From assembly GCF_039541855.1 (NCBI RefSeq), contig NZ_BAABHA010000004.1, positions 1-64,000 on the forward strand: a stretch of 64,000 nt of DNA, given 5' to 3'. The DNA is from Solirubrum koreensis. Lineage in GTDB: Bacteria > Bacteroidota > Bacteroidia > Cytophagales > Hymenobacteraceae. The position numbers were made by a program, and so were the translations under genes. Shown piece by piece: positions 52,438-61,843 of the stretch. The stretch's first letter is position 1. Each line of letters starts with the position of its first letter. The notes under the pieces were generated by a model, which worked only from the letters and a program-made list of their open reading frames with translations, had not been told where the DNA came from and searched no databases.

Positions 52438-53658
52438 CTACAGCAGCGTCACCTTGCGGGTGGCTACCTGGTCGCCTACTTGTACTTTCACCAAGTAGGT
52501 TCCAGCGGCTACGGAAGCCGATTTCAGCAGTTCCTCTTTTTCGCCGGCCGTTTGCTTGCCTTCGAATACGGTGCTCACTTTGCGACCCATCAGGTCGGTC
52601 AGTTCGATGCGCACGTCCTGGGTGCCGCTGAGTACGCGGTACGAAACAACGGTGTTGTCCTGAACTGGGTTCGGGAACACGCTCATGGCTACGGCAGCTT
52701 CGGCGGCGCGGCGGTTGTTGGTAACCGTCAGGTTAGCCGTGCCAATTTGCAGCGTGGCGGCCTGAGTGCCGGGGAAAGCAGCGCTGGTAAAGTCGGGGTT
52801 GGTACCAGGGTTGGCGTTGGTGGCAGCAACTCCGCCCATGGGGATGAAGTCAGACGACAGGAAACCGCCGTCCTGGTTATTCTGCACCACAAAAATTCGC
52901 AGCTCTCCACCAGCGGCAGGAATGCCCATGGCGGCGCGGCTTACGCGGATTTCGAGGCCGTTGCCCGGGGCGTTGCCAATGGTGGCGGCGTTGCCGGCGT
53001 TGTAGCCGGGGTTGCTCGACAAGTTGGCGCTGGTGCGGTAGGCAATGGACGCGTTGGCAAAGCCTCCGAACGGAGCGGGCAGCGTAGCTGGTGTGTTGAG
53101 AGCGGCACCCGTCGTTGCGTTAAGCGGGGTGGTGCCGCTAGCCACCGTAGCGGTAGCTGTGTTGGGTGTGCCGGGGGTATATGCGATGGCGTCTACTTTC
53201 AGCTGGCCGGCAACATCGTTGCGCGAAACGGCTACACCTAGGTCAGCCGCCAAGTCAAGCCGGGCTCCCATATTCTGAAAAGACGTATTGGCAGCTGGAG
53301 GAGTGGCAGCAGCCGGTAAAGGCAGTGCCGTGCCAGCAGGGATACCGGCTACGCCTGGCCGGTCAATGAACATTTGGATGGAGTTTTGCAGGATGCCACC
53401 GTTGGTTTCCAGCGTGCCTACTACGAAGAAGTAGAGGTTGTTGGCGTCGGAGGCAGCATACACGGCCAATAGACCAGCGTCGCCGAAGCCACGGGTTGCG
53501 GGAGAAAGCCCGGGCCGACGGCCTACGAGCTGATAGCCGTTAGCCGCAACTTCTGAGGCCGTCAGCTGACCGTCAACCGTAATAGGGGCTTGGGCTTCAG
53601 CACTGAACGATGATGCTGCCATGGCACCAACCGCTGCGAGAGTAAAGAGTTTTTTCAT
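52438..53658 (-). CDS. Secreted protein with T9SS sorting domain
   Basis: A 406-residue secreted protein. After the signal peptide (about 1-23), residues 25-310 are a beta-rich domain (APITVDGQLTASEVAANGYQLVG onward) of the kind seen in DOMON/CBM9-like surface-binding modules. The C-terminal 80 residues (VFPNPVQDNTVVSYRVL near 330) form a T9SS sorting domain. No catalytic motif is visible; it may bind carbohydrate at the cell surface. It stands between the sus-like operon and the amylase, and a palindromic operator lies about 255 bp upstream. Confidence 0.8.
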   Translation of the reverse strand: MKKLFTLAAVGAMAASSFSAEAQAPITVDGQLTASEVAANGYQLVGRRPGLSPATRGFGDAGLLAVYAASDANNLYFFVVGTLETNGGILQNSIQMFIDRPGVAGIPAGTALPLPAAATPPAANTSFQNMGARLDLAADLGVAVSRNDVAGQLKVDAIAYTPGTPNTATATVASGTTPLNATTGAALNTPATLPAPFGGFANASIAYRTSANLSSNPGYNAGNAATIGNAPGNGLEIRVSRAAMGIPAAGGELRIFVVQNNQDGGFLSSDFIPMGGVAATNANPGTNPDFTSAAFPGTQAATLQIGTANLTVTNNRRAAEAAVAMSVFPNPVQDNTVVSYRVLSGTQDVRIELTDLMGRKVSTVFEGKQTAGEKEELLKSASVAAGTYLVKVQVGDQVATRKVTLL

Positions 53659-53912
53659 GGTAAGAAAAGGGTAAGAAGTAAAAAAGTGAGAGAAGGTGAA
53701 GCGAAAGGAATGAACGAAAAAGCTCTGGTGCGATTTTTTACGGCATTCGGGCCAAACCGTTACTTAATTTTCACCTTAAATGTAGTGTATGAACCGAGAT
53801 GTAAAAATTGCAACGGTCTTTATTTTTAATAGCAATACTATCAGCATAAAATTCAAGCAGATCAAATTTCAATGCCTTGATGCTGTCGGCTTTACAAATC
53901 AATGCGTTAAAT

Positions 53913-53938
53913 ATTTTGTGCAAACGTTTGCACAAAAT
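53913..53938. promoter_or_regulatory. LacI-type operator palindrome
   Basis: A perfect 26-bp palindrome with TGTGCAAACGTTTGCACA at its core and a central CG. This fits the operator form of LacI/GalR-family regulators, which often control sugar-use genes. No LacI-family gene is in the window. It lies upstream of the secreted T9SS gene and downstream of the amylase gene. Confidence 0.7.
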
Positions 53939-54137
53939 CAAACTCGGCAATTGAACTTTGGGAAGTATCTGATTGGTAGTTCGGTAGCTAGTTTTAGATT
54001 TCGGGGCCGGTTTGGTGTGTCCGCGCTGTGCAACCCATTCTTGGCCCGTACTGGCCCTAGCCTATCTGGCTTGCGGCACTGGTCAATGCGGGAAAAATTT
54101 CCGAATGAAAAGTTACCAGTCAGCCGCTTATAAAACC

Positions 54138-54172
54138 AAAAGGACCGCCCTCATGCCGAGGGCGGTCCTTTT
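54138..54172 (-). terminator. Terminator of the alpha-amylase gene
   Basis: A perfect 15-bp inverted repeat (54138-54152 and 54158-54172) with a 5-nt loop and A/T-runs at both ends, 22 bp after the amylase stop codon. Confidence 0.85.
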
Positions 54173-54194
54173 TAATGGCACGATAAGCTTGCCT

Positions 54195-57029
54195 TTAGGG
54201 CTGTACCAACAGGCGCGTGGTGGCGCTAGCGGTGCCCGCCTGCACCTTCACCAGGTACAGACCAGGGGCCAGTCCTTGCAGCGGCAAGCCTACTTCCACG
54301 GTGCCCGCGGCCTGGCGGCCGGGCAGCGTTATGCGGCGCACTTCGCTACCGATAACGTTAGTCACGCTTACCTGTACCGGCGCGGCACTGCTCAGCGTGA
54401 GGCGCACCGTGGCGGTGGCCTGCGCTGGGTTTGGCGCTACGCTCAAGCCCAGGGCGGCAGCCTGCCGGGCAGCGCGGGTGGTGGTAATCACGGCCGGACG
54501 CGTGATGCGCCGCGACGTGAACACGCGGTACTCGCCGGGCTGCAGCGTGAGCAGGGCGTTGGTGTTGGTCACGGTGATGCTGTCGCCTGTCATGTAGTTG
54601 TACCACTTGCCCGTGGATTGAAAACGCGGGTCAATGGTGGTGCTGGTCACGTCGAAGTTGCCCAGGATAGCCACGCTCAGATTGGCGTCGCTCAGGTGGA
54701 TGGACTTAGCGGCGCCGCTCAGGCGCTGCACGTAGGTGGTGGGGTTCTCAAACACCGGCTGCGTGGTGCGGAGCGTAATCAGGTTCCGGTACACGTTGTA
54801 GAGGCGCTGGCGGTTGGCGTTCTGCTGGTAGTCCCACCTAATGGGCTTGTTAGCCACGCGGCAGTTCGGATCGATGGTGCCGTTCGGGCAGGCGTTGATG
54901 GAAAAATCGTAGCCCAGCTCCCCGAACTGCCAGATCATTTTCGGGCCAGGCACGGTGAAGAAGAAGGCAGCGGCCGCTTCGTTGCGGGCCAGGCCCACGT
55001 TCAGGTCGCGCACGTTGTGAGCAGGGTTGGCCTGATTACCAAAAGTCAGGTTCTTGTACATCAAGCGCTCCTCGTCGTGGCTTTCCATGTAGCCCACGAG
55101 GTTAGGCTGCGACCAGTTGCGGGCCCCGTGGTACACACCGCCGAAATCCGACTGTGCCAAGTAGCCCATGGTGGCCTCGTTGTAATTGTGGGTCATATTG
55201 CCCCAGAGCATCATACCGGCATCCGCCAACACACGCTCCTCCGAGTTGTCGGCGAAGTGCTCGAGGATATTGAATACGTTCGGATCAACGGAAGTGAGGT
55301 GGCTGTGGTAATCGAGCCAGATGTTGATGCGCGACTGGTCGTAAGCGCCCCAAGCGCCCACGTCGTTGGGTGTATTGCGCTGAGTAAAACCCTTGGAAAG
55401 GTCGAAGCGGTAGCCGTCTATACGATATTCCTGCAACCAGAACTCCATTACGCGCTTCGAGAAATAGCGGGTAAACGGGCTTTCGTGGTTGAAGTCGTAG
55501 CCCACGTTAAAGGGGTGGGTAGCGTCGCGGTTAAACCACGGGCTGTTGGCCGTGGGCCGGGTGCCGTCAAAGTACATCTGCACCATGGGCGACTGGCCAA
55601 ACGAGTGGTTGAGCACCATATCAAGCACCACGGCCATGCCGCGGCGGTGGCATTCGTCGATGAGGCGCTTCAGCTCGTTCTTGGTGCCGTAGTACTTATC
55701 GGGAGCGAAGTAGAAGGACGGGTTGTAGCCCCAGGAGTCGTTACCCTCGAACTCGTTCACCGGCATAAGCTCAATGGCGTTAATGCCGAGGCGCTGCAGG
55801 TAGTCGAGGGTATCGCGCAGGGTCTGGTAGTCGTGGCGGGCGATAAAGTCACGCAAGTGCAGCTCGTACAAAACCAGATCGGTTTTCTTGGGCCGGGTGT
55901 AGCCAGTGGTGGTCCACTGGTACGGCGTCTGGTTGGTTTGCAGCACCGATACGATGCCGGAGGTTTGCCCCGTGGGGTACGGCTTCAGGTTTGGGTACGT
56001 CACGGCCGGAATGAACCGGTCGTTGTTCGGGTCCAGAATTTTTTCGGCGTAGGGGTCGGCTACGCGCAGTTCGCCGTCTACCAAGTACTGGTAGGCGTAT
56101 TCCTGCCCGGGCGTGAGGCCGGTAATGTCCACCCACCAGTCGTTGCCGTCGGGGGTGCGGTTCATGTAGGTAGCCTGCTGGGCCTGCCAGTTGTTAAACT
56201 CACCCAATACGTACACAAACTGCTTGCCGGGCGCCGTTAGCTTCAGGCGCACCGAGGTGCTGGAGAGGTAGGTGATGCCGTCTTTGGTGCCGGCGGGCAG
56301 CGCGGCCGTGGTTACGGCGGGCCGAACGATGAATACCACCGAGTCGGAGGCCGACAGCGCGGAGCTGGTTCCCCGCAGTCTGACCACGTTGCGGCCCGAC
56401 TGGCTGAGGGTGATGTTTGCCGAAATGCTGCCGGCGTTGGCTTGCTGGCCTACCTGCACGTTGTTGAGCAACAGGCTCAGCTGGGAGGCGCTGCTAGAAG
56501 CCACGCCCGTAACGTTCACCGTGGTACCGCTGGCCACAAATTGCGGGTTGCCGCCGCTGGGCGGCGAGGTAATGCGCACGGCATAGCCGCCCTGGAACAC
56601 GTCCACGAAAATGTCGCCGCCGTCGGATGCCCGGCCGACGATGCTTCCGTTCGCATTCTTGAAAATCATGCCCAGCCGCAGAATAGTTTCGTTGGCGGGC
56701 ACCGGATAAAAAGTGCGGGGCGTGAAGGTGATACTCCAGCGGTTATTGCCCAACGAAGTCATTTCGGCGGCCGGATCAGCAGTGCCGAAGGAGGGGCTTT
56801 TTACATGGCGCCACGAGGTGTTGGTGGCGCTGAGGTTGGTTACCACCCCGGTCCAGATATACACCGGTCCGGTGAAACCGGCCAAGGCGCCGTTGCCTTG
56901 GCTGGCATCGAAAATGATGGTGACAGGGTCCGTTTCGCGGAAGAATACCGGCTGTGTGGTTACCACCTGCGCCTGCACCGCGCCGCTTATTAGCAGCAGC
57001 AGCAGGCCAAGGAGTCGAAGTATTTTCAT
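54195..57029 (-). CDS. Secreted GH13 alpha-amylase with T9SS sorting domain
   Basis: A 944-residue multidomain enzyme. After a signal peptide (about 1-21) come two or three beta-sandwich E-set modules (up to about 375, including VYVLGEFNNWQAQQATYMNRTPDG). The GH13 barrel follows with all four conserved regions: DMVLNHSF (region I), GYRFDLSKG (nucleophile Asp), ILEHFAD (acid Glu) and MESHDEERL (His-Asp). A C-terminal beta domain and a T9SS sorting domain (SVAPNPAQATATVRL onward) end it. It hydrolyses alpha-1,4-glucan outside the cell and feeds the sus-like transporter. Confidence 0.93.
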   Translation of the reverse strand: MKILRLLGLLLLLISGAVQAQVVTTQPVFFRETDPVTIIFDASQGNGALAGFTGPVYIWTGVVTNLSATNTSWRHVKSPSFGTADPAAEMTSLGNNRWSITFTPRTFYPVPANETILRLGMIFKNANGSIVGRASDGGDIFVDVFQGGYAVRITSPPSGGNPQFVASGTTVNVTGVASSSASQLSLLLNNVQVGQQANAGSISANITLSQSGRNVVRLRGTSSALSASDSVVFIVRPAVTTAALPAGTKDGITYLSSTSVRLKLTAPGKQFVYVLGEFNNWQAQQATYMNRTPDGNDWWVDITGLTPGQEYAYQYLVDGELRVADPYAEKILDPNNDRFIPAVTYPNLKPYPTGQTSGIVSVLQTNQTPYQWTTTGYTRPKKTDLVLYELHLRDFIARHDYQTLRDTLDYLQRLGINAIELMPVNEFEGNDSWGYNPSFYFAPDKYYGTKNELKRLIDECHRRGMAVVLDMVLNHSFGQSPMVQMYFDGTRPTANSPWFNRDATHPFNVGYDFNHESPFTRYFSKRVMEFWLQEYRIDGYRFDLSKGFTQRNTPNDVGAWGAYDQSRINIWLDYHSHLTSVDPNVFNILEHFADNSEERVLADAGMMLWGNMTHNYNEATMGYLAQSDFGGVYHGARNWSQPNLVGYMESHDEERLMYKNLTFGNQANPAHNVRDLNVGLARNEAAAAFFFTVPGPKMIWQFGELGYDFSINACPNGTIDPNCRVANKPIRWDYQQNANRQRLYNVYRNLITLRTTQPVFENPTTYVQRLSGAAKSIHLSDANLSVAILGNFDVTSTTIDPRFQSTGKWYNYMTGDSITVTNTNALLTLQPGEYRVFTSRRITRPAVITTTRAARQAAALGLSVAPNPAQATATVRLTLSSAAPVQVSVTNVIGSEVRRITLPGRQAAGTVEVGLPLQGLAPGLYLVKVQAGTASATTRLLVQP

Positions 57030-57263
57030 CGGGATGAGAATGGGTGAAATTCGCTGACTATTCGGACTAGAAAAACTAAACCGCTCTTAAAGGTACTGAA
57101 TGAAACCACCCAAAGCTAACGCACAGAGCCATATTCAGGCCCTTTACTCCTGTTTTTACTTGTGTTGTTTATTTAAGCCCGGCTACGGCATTTTGTTTTC
57201 CGGGCTGGCACCTCGGGCGTTCCGCCCCCACGAGTTTGTCCGTAGCTTTACCGGCTCCCGCTC

Positions 57264-58343
57264 ATGCTTCAGATTTCGGTTTCCTTTCTGCGCAATTTGC
57301 TATTGCCGAGCCTGGGGCTGCTGGCTGGCAGTCTGGTGCCGGCAATAGCCCAATCAGTACCCCACACGGCACTGCTTGCTGGGAACCACATACCCACGTA
57401 CCGCACAGATAGCACGAGCCAGCCCCTTACCAAAACGGCGCTGGCAGCAGTATGGCGGCGCAACCATGCCTTTTTGGATAACGCGGCTGCCAGACCTGCC
57501 GGTGCTGCCCGAAACTGGGCTGATAGCACGGCAGCTGTGCCCCGGCACCGCCTGCCCCTGCTGCTGGGCGGCATTGGCGCGAGCTACGGCGGCCTTTATT
57601 ACGCCCTCGGCCAGAGCTGGTACACGGGCGAGAAGGCGCGCTTCCGCTGGTTCGATGATTCTCGCGAGTGGAAGCAGCTTGACAAAGCGGGCCACTTCTG
57701 GGGCGCGTTCCACGAAAGCCGGGGCACCATTGACATGCTGCGCTGGGCCGGAGTGGCCGATAACAAAGCCATTTTGTACGGCTCACTGGCCGGTTTCCTC
57801 ATCCAGAGCCCCATCGAGTATTTCGATGGCCGCGACCCGGACTACGGCGCCTCGGCCACCGATTTAGCCGCTAATTTCCTGGGCTCGGCGGGCGTGCTGG
57901 CCCAGGAACTGGCGTGGCGCGAGGTGCGCATCATGCCCAAAATAAGCTTCCGGTTAACCCCTTACGCCCAGCGCCGGCCCAACGTGCTCGGCAGCACGTT
58001 CCCCGAGCGCCTCCTGAAGGATTACAACGGCCAAACTTACTGGCTCTGCACCGATGTAGGCGCGTTTCTGCCGGCCGAATCGCGCTGGCCCCGCTGGCTG
58101 CAGCCCGCCTTGGGCTACGGCGGCCAGCAACTGGTATACAACGACCCCGACGCCAGCCGCCTAGCCGGCCTGCGCCCCTACCGCCAATACTACCTGTCGC
58201 TCGATGTGGATTTGCGCCGCATTCCTACCCGCAGCAAAACCTTGCGCCGGGTGTTTTACGCGCTCAGCATTTTTCACCTGCCCGCCCCGGCGCTGGAGCT
58301 TAACAACCGCCGCGGTCTGGTGCTGCACGGATTGTACTGGTAG
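57264..58343 (+). CDS. DUF2279 family secreted protein
   Basis: A 359-residue protein with a signal peptide (about 1-29). The middle carries WFDDSREWKQLDKAGHFWGAFHESRGTIDMLRWAG near 130 and IQSPIEYFDGRDPDYGASATDLAANFLGS near 176, hallmarks of the Bacteroidota DUF2279 family. The C-terminal half is beta-rich. It is predicted to be periplasmic or outer-membrane associated. The biochemical role of the family is unknown. Confidence 0.82.
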   Translation: MLQISVSFLRNLLLPSLGLLAGSLVPAIAQSVPHTALLAGNHIPTYRTDSTSQPLTKTALAAVWRRNHAFLDNAAARPAGAARNWADSTAAVPRHRLPLLLGGIGASYGGLYYALGQSWYTGEKARFRWFDDSREWKQLDKAGHFWGAFHESRGTIDMLRWAGVADNKAILYGSLAGFLIQSPIEYFDGRDPDYGASATDLAANFLGSAGVLAQELAWREVRIMPKISFRLTPYAQRRPNVLGSTFPERLLKDYNGQTYWLCTDVGAFLPAESRWPRWLQPALGYGGQQLVYNDPDASRLAGLRPYRQYYLSLDVDLRRIPTRSKTLRRVFYALSIFHLPAPALELNNRRGLVLHGLYW

Positions 58344-58562
58344 AAAAGAACCCGAATCCAAACCAACCACTCTAATTACTTGGTAGGGCCTTCCGGCAGA
58401 ACCGAATTGGTGACGGCGCCGCACTGCGAAGCTGCGCTTTAAAACTACCCCGGCAACTTTTGTCATTCTCTGCCGACCTTTACCCCCTTCCCTACGCCCG
58501 CCGTGCCCTCGTGGTGGCTGAACTAGCGTATTGATTACTTCCCACCCTGAACTACCCCTGCC

Positions 58563-59720
58563 ATGAATATTGGAGATAGAGTACGCCTGATGTCGGGCCG
58601 CGAAGAAGGCATTGTTACCCGCATCCTCGACAACGACCTGGTGGAAGTTACCATCGACGACTTTCCCGTGCCGGTAATGCGCCGCGAGCTGGTGGTTATT
58701 GCCGCCGAAGAGTTCAAGGCATTTGGCGGCAGCCAGTTGGCGCCTTCGCAAGTGGCTGGTAAATCGTCCGTTAAACCCAGTGGCAAAGGCGGCAACAAAC
58801 CCGCCCCAGCCTCGCAAACCGCCACCGCGTCAGCCAGTGGCGTAACTTCCAAAGAAGAAAAGCCCGCGCCCCTGCCGCCCGCGCCCAAAGGCCTGTACCT
58901 GGCGTTGCTGATGCAGACCTCAGAGCTGATGGCCGTGCACCTCATCAACAACACCGACGCCGAGGTGCTCTACACCTTTGGCGAAGAGCGCGTGGGCGGG
59001 CAGTACCGCGCCCTAACGGCCGGCAAGCTGGAGCCGAAAACCGCCAGCCAGCCGCTGGGCCACCGCCACCTCAAGGATTTCGAGCAGTGGCCGGCCTCCA
59101 TCGTGCAGCTGTTGCCCTCGCAGCCCAACTCGCCGGTGCTCTACGATGTGCTGCTGAAGCGCCTCACCTTCAAGGCTAACACCTTTTACTCCAGCCGCCG
59201 CGAAGCACCCGTGCTCAAGCGCGAGGCTTACCTGTTTCAGCTCGACGAAAAGCCTGCCGCGCCCATTGCTGTGCCCACCGAAGAACAGGCCGCAGCTCCC
59301 GCACCCAAAGCCCAAGAAGTACCCACCATCAGCCCCAGCCAGCTACGCGACCAACTAGCCGAGAAGCTGCGCGGCGACGCAAAATCCGTGGTGCCCTCGC
59401 CCAAGCCCGAGCCGGCCAAGGCCATTGTAGCGCCCAACCACGAAGTAGATCTGCACTTGGAAGCCCTGCAGCCCGAAGGCGGCACCGAGGGCCTGAGCAA
59501 CACCGCCATGCTGGAGCTGCAAGTCAACGCCTTCGAGGATGCGCTGAGCCGTGCCCTGGCTACCGGCATGCACGAAATCATCTTCATTCACGGTACCGGC
59601 AACGGTACGCTACGCAAGGAGTTGCACAAGCGCCTGAGCCGCAACCGCGACATCAAGTTTTTCGAGGAAGCGCGCAAGGAGAAATTCGGCTACGGCGCCA
59701 CGCTGGTGCGGCTGAAGTAA
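58563..59720 (+). CDS. DUF2027 protein with C-terminal Smr domain
   Basis: A 385-residue protein. The N-terminal DUF2027 region begins MNIGDRVRLMSGREEGIVTRIL (about 1-55), followed by a Lys/Pro/Ala-rich linker (about 58-105) and a middle beta domain (about 110-230). After a second low-complexity linker comes a C-terminal Smr domain (about 300-385). The Smr motifs EVDLHLEALQPEGG and IIFIHGTGNGTLRKELHKRL are intact and FGYGATLVRLK ends the protein. Smr domains are nucleases in MutS2-type proteins. This domain combination is common in Bacteroidota, with unknown role. Confidence 0.88.
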   Translation: MNIGDRVRLMSGREEGIVTRILDNDLVEVTIDDFPVPVMRRELVVIAAEEFKAFGGSQLAPSQVAGKSSVKPSGKGGNKPAPASQTATASASGVTSKEEKPAPLPPAPKGLYLALLMQTSELMAVHLINNTDAEVLYTFGEERVGGQYRALTAGKLEPKTASQPLGHRHLKDFEQWPASIVQLLPSQPNSPVLYDVLLKRLTFKANTFYSSRREAPVLKREAYLFQLDEKPAAPIAVPTEEQAAAPAPKAQEVPTISPSQLRDQLAEKLRGDAKSVVPSPKPEPAKAIVAPNHEVDLHLEALQPEGGTEGLSNTAMLELQVNAFEDALSRALATGMHEIIFIHGTGNGTLRKELHKRLSRNRDIKFFEEARKEKFGYGATLVRLK

Positions 59721-59754
59721 GGCGTCTCGCTGCCTAATAAGCCGTTGTTTACTT

Positions 59755-59854
59755 TGTCATCCTGAGCATAGCGAAGGACCTTGTCACAGCTAAACGGCCA
59801 TTTCAATAATGGTTCGTTCGTGATAGGGTCCTTCGCCTACTTCTTAGGATGACA
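59755..59854. repeat. Dispersed intergenic inverted repeat
   Basis: A 100-bp element with complementary ends: TGTCATCCTGAGCATAGCGA and downstream GGTCCTTCGCC...AGGATGACA, with AAGGACC/GGTCCTT inside each arm. The sequence matches the TCATCCTGAGC-AGCGAAGGACC type of repeat that is common between genes in Hymenobacter and relatives, as I recall it. It lies between the Smr gene and the aminopeptidase gene. Confidence 0.65.
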
Positions 59855-59877
59855 CTACCTCACTCGCTTTTGCTTTT

Positions 59878-61749
59878 ATGAACCTCTCCGGCCTTCTCGT
59901 TGCTTTCCTTCTTGCCTTTAGCTTCGCTCCTGGTCTCGCGCAACAACTTCCCGTTCCGCGCAACCTGCAGGCCACGTACGCCAAAGGCACCCGCTCGGAA
60001 AGCGGCCAGCCGGGACCAAATTACTGGCAGAACGCGGCGGACTATACGCTGAAAATCAGCTTCGATCCGGCCACGCGCCGCGTGGCGGGTACGGTGGACA
60101 TTGCCTACCAGAACAACAGCCCCGATGCCCTCCCGCAACTTTGGTTTAAGCTCTACGCCAACCTCTACCAGCAAGGTGCTGCCCGAGCCTCCAGCATAGC
60201 GCCCGAAGACGTAACCGAGGGCATCAAAATCGAGCAGATGGTGGTGAACGGGCAGGCGGTGGATGTGCGCAGCCTGCGTATCGACGGCACCAACATGGTG
60301 GCTTCGTTGCCGCAGCCGCTGCTTGCCAAACAGGCGGTTAAAATGACCGTAACCTACTCCTACACCCTCAACAAAGGCTCGCATATGCGCACCGGCGAAA
60401 TCGAGCCGGGTGCCGATTTCGTAGCCTACTTCTTCCCGCGCGTAGCTGTGTACGACGACATCGACGGCTGGAACAAGTTTGCCTACAACGGTCAGCAGGA
60501 GTTCTACAACGACTTCTGCAATTTCTCCGCTGACATTTCCGTGCCGCGCCACTTTGTGGTGTGGGCCACCGGCGACCTGACCAACGCCGACCAAGTACTC
60601 ACCAAAAAGTACGTAAAGCGCCTGCGCGACGCCGAAACCAAAGACGCGGTAACCTACATCATCGACGAGAAGGACTTGCAGCGCCGCGACATTACCGCAC
60701 CCAACGCTCAAAACACCTGGCACTACGAGGCCAAGAACATCACCGACTTCGCCTTCGCTACCGCCGACCATTACGTGTGGCAGTCCACGAGCCTGGTGGT
60801 GGACCCCGCCACCAAGCGCCGCACCCGCGTGGATGCCGTGTACAACACCAAGCACAAGGATTACGAGGAAGTGGTGCTATTCGCGCGCAAAACCGTGGAG
60901 GCTATGAGCTACACCTTCCCCAAGTGGCCCTTCCCCTACCCGCACATCACCGTGTTCGACGGCCTCGACCAGATGGAATACCCCATGATGGTGAACGACA
61001 ACCCGGTGCAGTCGCGTGAGGATGCCATTACCCTCACCGACCACGAGGTGTTTCACACCATGTTCCCATTTTACATGGGCACCAACGAAACCAAGTACGG
61101 CTGGATGGACGAGGGCTGGGCCACCATCGGCGAGTGGCTCATCTCGAACATCATCGACCCCAAACTGTACGACGACTACGGCGTGCGGCCCTACGAGCAA
61201 AACGCCTTCACCGAGGTGGATGTGCCCATTGTCACGCTCAGCACCCAGCAAACCGGCACCGCCTTCTTCCTGAACTCCTACGTGAAGCCGGCCTTTGGCT
61301 ACCTCTACGTGAAGGACTTACTCGGCGACGAGCTGTTCACCAAGGCCCTGCACACCTACATCCGCAACTGGCAGGGCAAGCACCCCATGCCCTACGACTT
61401 CTTTAACTCCATGAATGCTGGCGCGGGCCGCAACCTCAACTGGTTCTGGCAACGCTGGTTTTTCGACAACGGCTACCCCGACCTGGCCATCCAAAGTGTA
61501 ACCAAACAAGGTACCGGTTACAATGTGGTGGTGGAAGCCAAAGGCACCAAGCCCGTACCCATCGACCTCACCATTACTTTCTCCGACGGCAAAACCCAGC
61601 AAATTCACCGCGCCATTGACGTGTGGGAATCGGGTGCCCGCACCGTAACCGTTCCCGTGCCCGGCGACAAAGCCGTGAAGCAGGTGAAGCTGGGTAGTTT
61701 GTACGTGCCGGATAGCTACCCGCAGGACAATGTGTGGGAGGCTAAATAG
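59878..61749 (+). CDS. M1-family metallopeptidase
   Basis: A 623-residue secreted zinc aminopeptidase-type enzyme with signal peptide (about 1-22). The zinc site is HEVFH at residues 389-393 with the third ligand Glu at 412, exactly 18 residues further, in MDEGWATIGEW. The exopeptidase-type motif is QMEYPMMV near 365. A C-terminal beta domain (about 530-623) follows. It probably degrades peptides in the periplasm or at the surface. Confidence 0.93.
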   Translation: MNLSGLLVAFLLAFSFAPGLAQQLPVPRNLQATYAKGTRSESGQPGPNYWQNAADYTLKISFDPATRRVAGTVDIAYQNNSPDALPQLWFKLYANLYQQGAARASSIAPEDVTEGIKIEQMVVNGQAVDVRSLRIDGTNMVASLPQPLLAKQAVKMTVTYSYTLNKGSHMRTGEIEPGADFVAYFFPRVAVYDDIDGWNKFAYNGQQEFYNDFCNFSADISVPRHFVVWATGDLTNADQVLTKKYVKRLRDAETKDAVTYIIDEKDLQRRDITAPNAQNTWHYEAKNITDFAFATADHYVWQSTSLVVDPATKRRTRVDAVYNTKHKDYEEVVLFARKTVEAMSYTFPKWPFPYPHITVFDGLDQMEYPMMVNDNPVQSREDAITLTDHEVFHTMFPFYMGTNETKYGWMDEGWATIGEWLISNIIDPKLYDDYGVRPYEQNAFTEVDVPIVTLSTQQTGTAFFLNSYVKPAFGYLYVKDLLGDELFTKALHTYIRNWQGKHPMPYDFFNSMNAGAGRNLNWFWQRWFFDNGYPDLAIQSVTKQGTGYNVVVEAKGTKPVPIDLTITFSDGKTQQIHRAIDVWESGARTVTVPVPGDKAVKQVKLGSLYVPDSYPQDNVWEAK

Positions 61750-61790
61750 CAGTAAGCCTTAATCATCTCAATCTTCTCCCAACCGGACAT

Positions 61791-61823
61791 AAAAAGGCCA
61801 GCCCTCAACAGGCTGGCCTTTTT
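61791..61823. terminator. Bidirectional terminator
   Basis: A perfect 13-bp stem (61791-61803 and 61811-61823) with a 7-nt loop and A/T-runs on both ends, in the gap between the convergent aminopeptidase and protease genes. Confidence 0.83.
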
Positions 61824-61843
61824 TTCAATACCTAACTTTTCGA

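Larger units (their letters stand above)
53659..54194. other. AT-rich regulatory region between secreted proteins
   Basis: A 536-bp region with no convincing gene. Its right part (54138-54172) holds the amylase terminator and its middle a 26-bp palindrome. It is markedly more AT-rich than the flanking genes, as expected for a promoter region of the minus-strand T9SS gene, but no full TTG-N19-TAnnTTTG match was found. Confidence 0.55.

Noticed and set aside
54012..56240. A 742-codon open frame on the plus strand
   Set aside because: It lies antisense to the GH13 amylase gene, whose domains and catalytic motifs are clear. Long antisense frames are expected in G+C-rich genes; the product is low-complexity and His/Val/Gly-rich with no domain.
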